Positions 53,405 through 64,000 of a stretch of DNA of 64,000 nt are shown piece after piece. Each line of letters begins with the position of its first letter. The stretch's first letter is position 1. The stretch is from assembly GCA_013153495.1 (NCBI GenBank), contig JAADEH010000012.1, positions 666,544-730,543 on the forward strand, in the 5' to 3' direction. The position numbers were made by a program, and so were the translations under genes. The notes below the pieces were generated by a model. It saw only the letters and a program-made list of their open reading frames with translations. It ran no database searches and was not told the DNA's origin. Source of the stretch: Aquificota bacterium. Lineage in GTDB: Bacteria > Aquificota > Aquificia > Aquificales > Aquificaceae.

Positions 53405-54634
53405 ATGGAGCTGATAGCACACAGGCAACCCATTTTGGGGAAGAGCGGGGAAGTGTTTGCTTATGAGTTTACCGTGTCGCAAGCCCAAGACACGGGATTG
53501 CCACCAGACATACTTGAGAACAAACTCGCCGTCATAACTATGAGAAACCTTGCGGAATACGGGATAAAAAAAGTGGGGGACGGAAAAAGGGTCTTCGTAA
53601 AAGCTCCCTTAGACGCCTTGCTCATAAAAGCTCACGAGCTTTTAGCTCCTCAACTCTTAGGACTAAAGCTCTCGCCTGCAAAAGTAGGAACGGGAAAAAC
53701 GGTTTACAGCAAAGCAATAGCTGTTATAGAAAAACTCAAGATGGAAGAGGTCGTGGTAGCTTCCTCCTACGAGCTGGTAAAGCAACACCCCGACATATTA
53801 CAGCACTCGGACATAGTTGAGTTCGACATCCAAGAAGCTGACGATAAAAGTATTCAGAAGATTAAGGTTGTGGGGCTTAAGGTTCTCGTAAGCGGGATAG
53901 AAAACGGTGAGAAGGTTCCCCAAGATGCGGATTTGTTGCAGGGAAGTTCCGTAGCTCCTGCAGAGGAGTTAAAACGCATAAAGATAGCTCCCTACCTAAA
54001 GAGCACCCTTCTCAGGCTACTTGTTTTGATGAATACCGCAGAGACTCCTGCGGAGTTTGCCAAGGTTATAGAAACCGACATAGGTTTGAGTGCTAAACTG
54101 CTTAGGTTTGTTAACTCCGCATATTTTGCCTTAAGGAAGAGTATAAAGAGCATAGAGCAAGCCACCGTGTATTTCGGTCTTAAGAACATAAAGAACTTTA
54201 TCCTCGTTCTGGCTATGAACGATTACGCTTCGGTGGAAAATCCTGTCCTGTGGAGAAAAGCCCTTATAAGGGCAAAGGTTATGGAAGAGCTTGCAAAACT
54301 GCTAATTCCCGAGAGGGAAAGTGAGGCTTACCTGGTAGGTCTGTTTTCACTCTTAGGAGAGCTTTTAGAGGTTGATGTGCCGGACTTTCTGGTTGAGGTA
54401 AACGTCGATGAGTTCGTGGTATCTGCCTTCAGAGACAAAGACAATCCGCTTGCAAAGCTACTTGAGGCAAGCATAGTCCTCGAAGGTCAAGAGGATTACA
54501 TAAAAGAGGCAAAGAAAGCGGAAGATGTAAAACCGCTTATAAGCGTGTCCGAGAGTCTTAAGGTTTCTCCTGACGAGGTTCTGGAAATAGCCAAAAAGAG
54601 CTATACATTTGCGGACACGATTATACACCTTTAA
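53405..54634 (+). CDS. EAL(degenerate)-HDOD signalling protein (YuxH-like)
   Basis: MELIAHRQPILGKSGEVFAYEF..., HDOD TPAEFAKVIETDIGLSAKLLRFVNSAYFALRKSIKSIEQATVYFGLKNIKNFI. Confidence 0.88.
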   Translation: MELIAHRQPILGKSGEVFAYEFTVSQAQDTGLPPDILENKLAVITMRNLAEYGIKKVGDGKRVFVKAPLDALLIKAHELLAPQLLGLKLSPAKVGTGKTVYSKAIAVIEKLKMEEVVVASSYELVKQHPDILQHSDIVEFDIQEADDKSIQKIKVVGLKVLVSGIENGEKVPQDADLLQGSSVAPAEELKRIKIAPYLKSTLLRLLVLMNTAETPAEFAKVIETDIGLSAKLLRFVNSAYFALRKSIKSIEQATVYFGLKNIKNFILVLAMNDYASVENPVLWRKALIRAKVMEELAKLLIPERESEAYLVGLFSLLGELLEVDVPDFLVEVNVDEFVVSAFRDKDNPLAKLLEASIVLEGQEDYIKEAKKAEDVKPLISVSESLKVSPDEVLEIAKKSYTFADTIIHL

Positions 54635-56366
54635 TCTTAAAGTTCCTGTTTCTGAGCATTTCAAGAATGCTTTCGAAAGTTATGGGTGGGGAGAAGTAAA
54701 ACCCCTGAGCTATATCGCACTGCCAGAGTTTGAGGAATATGAGCTGGTCCTCCGTTTCTACACCCTCTGCCACAGCCTTTAACCCGAGGTTGTGGGCTAT
54801 AGCTATTATGGTGGTCGCTATTGCGTTATCGTTGGGGTCGGTGTTTACATTGTCTATAAAAGACTTGTCTATCTTAAGTTTGTCCACCGGCAGGTATTTA
54901 AGGTAGTTAAGAGCTGAGTAACTCGTTCCGAAGTCGTCTATAGCTATGGATATACCCAGGTCTTTTAGTTCTTTAAGGATTTCCGCAGCTTCTTGCTTGT
55001 TTTTCATTAGGGTGCTTTCGGTGATTTCTATTTCGAGGAAGTTCGGGTCGAAACCTGTCTCTTTAATAATACTCTTTAGGGTAGATATGAAGTTTTTAGA
55101 GGATATCTGTCTTGTGGACACATTAACCGCTACCTTCAGCGGAATTCCCTCGTCCAAGAGTTTTCTGCCGTCGAGGCACGCTCTCTTTAAAATCCAATTT
55201 CCCAGGGGAACGACCAGGTCCGTTTCTTCCACTATGGGCATGAACCTTCCGGGCAGGATTATACCCTTCTTAGGGTGATGCCACCTTATTAAAGCCTCCA
55301 TACCGACCACGGTGTTGGTGCTCAGCTCAAACTGCGGCTGGTAGTATAGTGCGAATTCCTCCTTTTGAAGAGCTTCCCGCAGGTCAGCCTGAAGGGTGAA
55401 GCGCTCGCTGAGTTTCAGGTCAAGTTCCCTCGTGAATATATAAAGGGAGCTTTTTCCAGCCTCCTTAGCGTGATGCATAGCTATGTCCGCATTCCTCAGA
55501 AGAGTCTGAGCATCAAGTCCATCCGTAGGATAGAAGCTAACCCCTGCGGATACGGTTATGTATATCTTTTGCCCGTTTATGAAGAAGGGTAAGGTTGCAT
55601 TTTGTATAAAGTGCTCCACAGTCTCCCTTATGTCTTCTTCTTTACCCTTAGTTTCCATAACGACGACAAACTCGTCGCTCCCGAAGCGGGCAACGAGGGC
55701 ATCCCGAGGAAAGTGGGACATGAGTCTTTGAGAGAAGCTCCTTAGCAAGCTGTCTCCCACATCGTGTCCGAGGGTATCGTTTATAAGTTTGAAGTTGTCA
55801 ATGTCGAAGAAGACGACAGCCACCTTACCGTTCTCGGAACGGGCTTTCTGTATAAGGTGGGTCAGGTGGTCGTATAAAAAGGCTCTGTTGGGCAGACCCG
55901 TAATGGGGTCGTAATACACCATAGAGCGCAGATTTGCCTCCAAACTGCTTCTGTCCGTGGTGTCGAGAAATATTCCCACAAAACAGTCCTCGTTAGCCTT
56001 CAGGAGGGAAACCTCCCCCGTAAACATGGTCCCGCTTCTGTGGACACCCCACACCTCCCCTTTCCAAAGACCCTCTTCTTTTAGTGTTTCCATCACCTCC
56101 TCGAAAGAGGAGGTCTCTCCCCATTTAAAGTCCAGATCCGATACCTTAACACCGTAAAGCTCCCTCCTGTCGAAACCTATCATCGATGCGAAGGACTCGT
56201 TTGCGGACTTTATCTTCCCCCTGTCGTCAAATATGAGAACCCCCTCCTTCATGTTCTGCAAAACCTTAGAGAGGACCTTTAGCTTAGTTCTAAGCCTCTT
56301 TACCTCTTCCATCAGCTTTTCTTCTTCGTGCATGCCTACTAAAGAGATTATCGGTAGGTGGCTCAA
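54621..56366 (-). CDS. PAS-GGDEF(GSDEF)-EAL protein
   Basis: DPITGLPNRAFLYDHL, VARFGSDEFVVVM, MEALIRWHHPKKGIILPG, IDDFGTSYSALNYLKYLPVDKLKIDKSFI, AEGVET. Confidence 0.94.
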   Translation of the reverse strand: MSHLPIISLVGMHEEEKLMEEVKRLRTKLKVLSKVLQNMKEGVLIFDDRGKIKSANESFASMIGFDRRELYGVKVSDLDFKWGETSSFEEVMETLKEEGLWKGEVWGVHRSGTMFTGEVSLLKANEDCFVGIFLDTTDRSSLEANLRSMVYYDPITGLPNRAFLYDHLTHLIQKARSENGKVAVVFFDIDNFKLINDTLGHDVGDSLLRSFSQRLMSHFPRDALVARFGSDEFVVVMETKGKEEDIRETVEHFIQNATLPFFINGQKIYITVSAGVSFYPTDGLDAQTLLRNADIAMHHAKEAGKSSLYIFTRELDLKLSERFTLQADLREALQKEEFALYYQPQFELSTNTVVGMEALIRWHHPKKGIILPGRFMPIVEETDLVVPLGNWILKRACLDGRKLLDEGIPLKVAVNVSTRQISSKNFISTLKSIIKETGFDPNFLEIEITESTLMKNKQEAAEILKELKDLGISIAIDDFGTSYSALNYLKYLPVDKLKIDKSFIDNVNTDPNDNAIATTIIAIAHNLGLKAVAEGVETEDQLIFLKLWQCDIAQGFYFSPPITFESILEMLRNRNFKIKGV

Positions 56367-56389
56367 GCCTTTAACTTATAATTTTTTCG

Positions 56390-57934
56390 ATGCTGAGCAT
56401 TCTCTTGGAAGTCTTTAAAAACAAGCTTTCGGGCATAGCGGAGGAGATGGGGCTTATCCTTCAGAGAACCTCTTTTTCCCCCAACATCAAGGAGAGGAAA
56501 GACCTGTCCTGTGCCATTTTCGATGCGAAGGGGAGACTGATAGCTCAAGCGGCTCACATACCGGTGCACTTGGGTTCCATGGCTTCTGCGGTAAGAGAGG
56601 CTATAAACTCGGTTCCAATGCAGGAAGGGGACATGGTAATTTTGAACGACCCCTATCGGGGTGGAACACATCTTCCGGACATAACTCTCGTTGCTCCCGT
56701 ATTTTACAGGGGTCGGCTCAGCTTTTATGTCGCAAACAGGGCACATCATTCGGATGTAGGGGGTGCAAGCTCCGGTTCAATGCCTCTCGCAACTTCAATC
56801 TTTCAGGAGGGTATAGTTATACCACCGGTCAAGGTGGTGGAGAGGGGAAAGGTAAGAGAGGACATACTCTCACTCATAACAGCAAACGTTCGAACTCCCG
56901 ACGAGAGGGTCGGGGACCTGAGCGCTCAAATAATGGCTAACAACGCAGGGATAAAGAGACTTGAGGAGCTTATGGACACCTACGGAGAGGAAGCCTTTGC
57001 ACTTTCCGAGGAGCTTCTCACCTACACGGAAAACCTGATGAAAAGCGTTTTGAGAAACATACCTGACGGAGTTTATACCTTCGAGGATTACCTTGACGAC
57101 GACGGTTTCGAAACCGAGGACATCAAGATAAGGGTGAAGCTCACCGTTGAAGGGGAGAGGGCTGTGGTGGACTTTTCGGAAAGCTCTCCCCAGGTGCCGG
57201 GTCCGGTAAATGCGGTTCGTTCCATAACTCTATCCGCTGTGTATTACGTTTTCAGGTGTCTTTTGCCGGAAGACGCTCCCACAAACGACGGATGCTTTAA
57301 ACCTTTGGAGGTAATAACTAAGAAAGGAACCGTGGTGGACTCCCTATTTCCCGCACCTGTATCGGGTGGAAACGTGGAAACTTCCCAGAGGATTGTAGAT
57401 GTCCTCTTAGGTGCTCTTTCGAAAGCCTTGCCTGAAAGGGTGCCTGCTGCAAGCCAGGGAACTATGAACAACATAGCCTTCGGGGGAATTGACCCCAGAA
57501 GCGGACAGAGCTTTACCTATTACGAAACTGTGGGCGGAGGCATGGGGGCGTGGTTCGGTGGAGATGGGGAGAGTGCGGTTCACTCTCACATGACCAACAC
57601 TATGAACACACCGATTGAAGCCTTAGAGCACTCTTTTCCCTTACTCGTCAAAAGGTATTCGATTAGGAAAAACTCGGGCGGTGAAGGGACAAAGAGAGGA
57701 GGGGACGGTATAGTCCGGGAGTTTGAGTTCCTTACGGAAACTGAGCTTACGGTAATATCCGAGAGGAGAAGGCACCCACCTTACGGTCTCTACGACGGCA
57801 AACCGGGAATGCAGGGAAAGAATGTTCTGATAACACGGGAGGGAGAGAAAGTCATGCCTGCAAAGTTCACAACCAAGCTCAAAAAAGGTGAAGGCTTCAG
57901 GATAGAGACCCCCGGAGGAGGTGGATATGCTTAA
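56390..57934 (+). CDS. hyuB: Hydantoinase B / oxoprolinase family protein
   Basis: [74 protein letters not shown]. Confidence 0.92.
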   Translation: MLSILLEVFKNKLSGIAEEMGLILQRTSFSPNIKERKDLSCAIFDAKGRLIAQAAHIPVHLGSMASAVREAINSVPMQEGDMVILNDPYRGGTHLPDITLVAPVFYRGRLSFYVANRAHHSDVGGASSGSMPLATSIFQEGIVIPPVKVVERGKVREDILSLITANVRTPDERVGDLSAQIMANNAGIKRLEELMDTYGEEAFALSEELLTYTENLMKSVLRNIPDGVYTFEDYLDDDGFETEDIKIRVKLTVEGERAVVDFSESSPQVPGPVNAVRSITLSAVYYVFRCLLPEDAPTNDGCFKPLEVITKKGTVVDSLFPAPVSGGNVETSQRIVDVLLGALSKALPERVPAASQGTMNNIAFGGIDPRSGQSFTYYETVGGGMGAWFGGDGESAVHSHMTNTMNTPIEALEHSFPLLVKRYSIRKNSGGEGTKRGGDGIVREFEFLTETELTVISERRRHPPYGLYDGKPGMQGKNVLITREGEKVMPAKFTTKLKKGEGFRIETPGGGGYA

Positions 57935-58577
57935 GATAGGTGTTCTCGTGTCGGGGAGAGGGTCCAACCTTCAGGCTCTGATAGACAACATAGAGAGGGG
58001 GACCCTTCAGGCGTCCATAGAGCTTGTCGTATCCGATAATCCAAAAGCCTACGCAATAGAAAGATGCAAAAAGCACGGTGTCAGGTGTGAGGTAATAAGA
58101 AGAAAGGAGTATCCCACTAAGGAGGACTTTGAAGAGGCTATCGCTCGTTCTCTACAGAGTAAGGGTGTAGAGCTTGTAGTTCTCGCAGGGTTTATGAGGA
58201 TTCTTTCGAAGAGATTTTTAAGCTACTTTCCCGAGAGGGTGATAAATATACATCCTTCTCTAATACCGGCTTTTCAGGGACTGCACGCACAGAAACAAGC
58301 GGTGGATTTCGGCGCTAAGTTTTCCGGTTGCACCGTTCACATAGTTGATGAGAGCGTAGATGCGGGACCGATAATAATCCAGGCGGTAGTTCCTGTTCTA
58401 CCCGAAGATGATGAGGACAGCCTTTCGGAAAGGATACTCAAATTCGAACACAGGATACTCCCCCAGAGCGTTCAGTGGTTTGCGGAGGGCAGGGTAAAGG
58501 TTCAGGGCAGGAGGGTTCTTATAGCAGGTGCCAAATACGGGGAGCTACCCGTCAACCCAGCCCTTGAGAAATTTTGA
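57927..58577 (+). CDS. purN: Phosphoribosylglycinamide formyltransferase
   Basis: [66 protein letters not shown]. Confidence 0.95.
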   Translation: MLKIGVLVSGRGSNLQALIDNIERGTLQASIELVVSDNPKAYAIERCKKHGVRCEVIRRKEYPTKEDFEEAIARSLQSKGVELVVLAGFMRILSKRFLSYFPERVINIHPSLIPAFQGLHAQKQAVDFGAKFSGCTVHIVDESVDAGPIIIQAVVPVLPEDDEDSLSERILKFEHRILPQSVQWFAEGRVKVQGRRVLIAGAKYGELPVNPALEKF

Positions 58578-58600
58578 AGGAAATATAATTTTATAGTGCC

Positions 58601-59476
58601 ATGGTGGAGATTATAGTTGCCCCGAATGCAGGCTTTTGCTTCGGTGTAAAAAGAGCGGTAAAGTTAGCGGAAGAAAGCGTTTCCCTTATAGAAGAGGGCA
58701 GAAGGGTATATACCCTCGGACCCATAATCCACAACCCCCAAGAGGTAGGCAGACTAAAGAAGCTGGGAGTTAACCCCGTGGGGGAAGAAGAACCCTCAAA
58801 GGGTGATGCGATAATAATAAGGTCTCACGGGATACCACCCGAGAGGGAAAGGGAACTTAAAGAAAAGGGTCTCAAGGTTATAGATGCAACCTGTCCTTAT
58901 GTCAAAGCTGTTCACGAAGCGGTTTGCCAGCTTGCGAAGGAAGGATACTTCATAGTTCTCGTGGGAGAGAAGAACCACCCGGAAGTTATAGGAACACTCG
59001 GATACCTGAAAGAGTGCAACGGTGAAGGTATAGTCGTGGAAACCCTCGAGGACCTCAACGAAGCACTAAAACACGAAAGGGTGGGAGTGGTATCCCAAAC
59101 TACCCAGAGCGAAAAGTTTTTCAAGGAAGTCGTAGGTGAGCTTGCACTGTGGGTTAAGGAACTAAAGGTTATAAACACCATCTGCAACGCAACTTCCGTT
59201 AGACAGGAGGACGTGTATAACCTCGCACCGCAGGTAGATGTGATGATAATAATCGGTGGGAAGAACAGCGGAAACACGAGGAGGCTCTACAACATATCCA
59301 AAAGCCTCAATCCCAATTCCTACCACATAGAGACAGCAGAGGAGCTTCAGCCCGAGTGGTTCGAAGGAGTTAAGAAGGTGGGAATAACCGCAGGTGCCTC
59401 AACCCCAAGCTGGATAATAGAGCAGGTGAAAGGTAAAATAGAGGAGATATGCGAAAGGCAGTCCTGTTACTCCTGA
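58601..59476 (+). CDS. ispH: 4-hydroxy-3-methylbut-2-enyl diphosphate reductase
   Basis: APNAGFCFGVKRAVKLAEE, LGPIIHNPQEV, IDATCPYVKAVHE, CNATSVRQEDV. Confidence 0.96.
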   Translation: MVEIIVAPNAGFCFGVKRAVKLAEESVSLIEEGRRVYTLGPIIHNPQEVGRLKKLGVNPVGEEEPSKGDAIIIRSHGIPPERERELKEKGLKVIDATCPYVKAVHEAVCQLAKEGYFIVLVGEKNHPEVIGTLGYLKECNGEGIVVETLEDLNEALKHERVGVVSQTTQSEKFFKEVVGELALWVKELKVINTICNATSVRQEDVYNLAPQVDVMIIIGGKNSGNTRRLYNISKSLNPNSYHIETAEELQPEWFEGVKKVGITAGASTPSWIIEQVKGKIEEICERQSCYS

Positions 59477-59955
59477 TAACCTTTACCTTAGCGACCGCAG
59501 GTAGTTTATACGAGCTTCTAATAAAAGAGCAGATAAGGAGTATCCCGAAAGAGAAAGCCATAATTGTGGGAAGCGGTAAGAAGGAACTTATAACCGTAAT
59601 AAATCCTGACTGCCCCCACTGTAGAGCTGAGTGGAAGGAGCTTAAAAACCACCTTGACCAGCTCAAGGTATATGTGTTCGTATTTCCCTTCAAGACATGG
59701 GGGGAGGAGAACCTTAAGAAGTCTTACTACATAGTTTGTTCGGAGGACAAGGCTAAAGCCTTAGACGAGGTTCTCTCCGGTAAGCTGGACGGCAATGTCC
59801 CGGATGTGGAGAAGTGCGAGCTGGTAGATGAACACCTTAAGGTGGTGGAAATGCTTGGAATAAATGGAGTTCCCTACAACATCATTCCCGAGAAAAATAA
59901 GATAATAGAAGGCTTTTCAGCTGACCTTCTTAAAGAACTCGGGATAAAGCAGTGA
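59449..59955 (+). CDS. Thioredoxin-fold periplasmic disulfide protein (DsbC/DsbG-like)
   Basis: Signal peptide; CPHC active site INPDCPHCRAEW; NGVPYNII cis-Pro region. Confidence 0.82.
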   Translation: MRKAVLLLLITFTLATAGSLYELLIKEQIRSIPKEKAIIVGSGKKELITVINPDCPHCRAEWKELKNHLDQLKVYVFVFPFKTWGEENLKKSYYIVCSEDKAKALDEVLSGKLDGNVPDVEKCELVDEHLKVVEMLGINGVPYNIIPEKNKIIEGFSADLLKELGIKQ

Positions 59956-60527
59956 AAAAGAGGGAAGCGGCACTACGAACGAGAAGAAGGATACTCGAAA
60001 CCGCAAAGAGGCTCTTCGTAGAGAAGGGATACTTCAACACGAGTATGAGAGACATAGCCAAGGCAACATCCCTGAGCACGGGAGCCTTATACCATCACTT
60101 TGAGAGTAAAGAGGAGATAGCGGGATACATATACAGGGAAACCTTGGAAAAAATAAAGGCTCGAATAGAAAATGCCATCGAGGAAGGGAAAACCACGGAA
60201 GAAAAGGTAAAAAATATAGTTAAAGAACTTTTGAAGTTGGCTCAGGAAGATAGATACACTATGGAGTATGCTCTGCACGTTAAACATAGGGAAATTCTTG
60301 ACATTCCCGTATGCTCCGCAGAACCTCTCCACATAGTAAAGGACTTCTGCAGGTTGGAAATGAGCAAGGGGAACATAAGAGACTTCGACGAGGAGCTTTG
60401 TGCTGTATGCATCACGGGAGTTCCCGTCAGGCTTATGCAACTCAAGTGGGACGGGGTTTTGGAAGGTGAACTTACCGATTATGCGGAAGGAGTCGGTAAT
60501 ATAGTGTGGAGGTCCTTAAAGCCGTAG
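59952..60527 (+). CDS. TetR-family transcriptional regulator
   Basis: RRRILETAKRLFVEKGYFNTSMRDIAKATSLSTGALYHHFESKEEIAGYI. Confidence 0.94.
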   Translation: MKKREAALRTRRRILETAKRLFVEKGYFNTSMRDIAKATSLSTGALYHHFESKEEIAGYIYRETLEKIKARIENAIEEGKTTEEKVKNIVKELLKLAQEDRYTMEYALHVKHREILDIPVCSAEPLHIVKDFCRLEMSKGNIRDFDEELCAVCITGVPVRLMQLKWDGVLEGELTDYAEGVGNIVWRSLKP

Positions 60528-60583
60528 TTCGTTCCCTTTGACATAACGGGTGTTCGGTTTAATTTTATAAGAGGGGGAATACC

Positions 60584-61069
60584 ATGAAAGGTATAACTAC
60601 CGCAATCGGAAAACCTACAAGTGGTCTCGCTATAAAGCTTCTTATAACGCTCTTAATCTCAATATCATCTACCTTTGCTCAAGATAAACCCCTGAAGGCT
60701 GTCTTCGATTGTGCTGTAAAAGACCTGGACTGGATAAGTTTGAGGCTCTCTCTAATCAAAAAAACCGCAGAAAGCCTAATCAGGGAGGGAATAAGCTACG
60801 AGTTCGTGATAACTATACACTCCCACTGCATACAGGTTGTGGAGAAAAATTATCATCGCTTCCCAAAGGATAAAGCCAAAAAGATTGAGTTCATACAGAG
60901 CCAGCTAAAGACCCTGAAAGAGCTTTACGATGTGGACATAAAAGCCTGTGACATAGCCATAAAGAGAGGCAAGCTGTCGGGTGTTCCCAAGTTCGTGGAA
61001 AGGGTTCCAAACAGCTGGATAACTTTAATAGAGCTTCAAAACGAAGGCTTTGCCTTCGTCCCTTTTTAA
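60584..61069 (+). CDS. Predicted periplasmic DsrE-like protein
   Basis: N-terminal hydrophobic segment ending STFAQ; LKAVFDCAVKDLDWISLRLSLIKKTAESLIREGISYEFVITIHSHCIQVV resembles DsrE-like fold. Confidence 0.5.
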   Translation: MKGITTAIGKPTSGLAIKLLITLLISISSTFAQDKPLKAVFDCAVKDLDWISLRLSLIKKTAESLIREGISYEFVITIHSHCIQVVEKNYHRFPKDKAKKIEFIQSQLKTLKELYDVDIKACDIAIKRGKLSGVPKFVERVPNSWITLIELQNEGFAFVPF

Positions 61070-61102
61070 ATCTATAATTAATTCTTCCGATTAATCAGTC
61101 TT

Positions 61103-63485
<2,383 letters not shown>

Positions 63486-63499
63486 AGCTTTTTTTAAAA

Positions 63500-63617
63500 C
63501 CCCCGGCACCGACCTACTTTCCCGTGCCGCTGCCGGCACAGTATCATCGGCGCTGGAGGGCTTAACTGCCGGGTTCGGAATGGAACCGGGTGTTTCCCCT
63601 CCGCTATGGGCACCGGG
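63500..63617 (-). rRNA. rrf: 5S ribosomal RNA
   Basis: Complementary terminal segments CCCCGGCACC/GGCACCGGGG and 5S-conserved GGGTTCGGAATGGAACCGGGTGTTTCCCC; ends approximate. Confidence 0.9.
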
Positions 63618-63659
63618 GAATCGGCAACTTAATAGGTCTCCCTCTCCTCAGGTAGGTAT

Positions 63660-64000
<341 letters not shown>

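Noticed and set aside
60538-60571. TTGACA...TATAAG promoter upstream of 60584
   Set aside because: Spacing to TATAAG is 22 nt; an alternative TAATTT at 16 nt is weak, so not listed as a supported promoter.

Overview
The window is gene-dense, has moderate GC content, and has no visible mobile elements or CRISPR. The gene content (reductive-TCA-type tandem ferredoxins, sucCD, thermophile-like proteins, a split spc ribosomal operon) suggests an Aquificales/Aquificaceae chromosome (Hydrogenobacter/Thermocrinis-like). That assignment is inference; no search was run. Main blocks: murF(partial)-surE; rpsB-tsf-pyrH-frr-TPR; proC-pgeF; folK; an IscS/NifS-like gene next to mrp/apbC; a PilT-like gene; a PLP decarboxylase; two tandem ferredoxins; sucC-(two DUF820/Uma2 genes)-sucD; a multiheme cytochrome / two-component / cytochrome P460-like cluster; dut-pnp-rpsO; bioF, ppx, gcvT, nth, prfB, a PBP1A-type gene, gyrB; a tRNA with CAT anticodon; a long ribosomal protein operon rplN...rplQ with secY-adk-map-infA-rpmJ; c-di-GMP genes; hyuB-purN-ispH; tetR; serS; and the 3' end of a 23S-5S rRNA operon. 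Strongest leads: (1) a putative pseudoknotted rpsB leader that ends next to the Shine-Dalgarno; (2) an IscS homolog with the PLP-binding lysine replaced by Leu but the catalytic Cys kept, beside an Mrp that has lost the second Cys of its CxxC; (3) a PilT-like pseudo-ATPase with an erased Walker A; (4) a cytochrome P460 / pentaheme / triheme / two-component cluster with 11-bp-phased direct repeats in the divergent promoter; (5) PNPase with two tandem S1 domains; (6) a 646-aa protein of unknown family.
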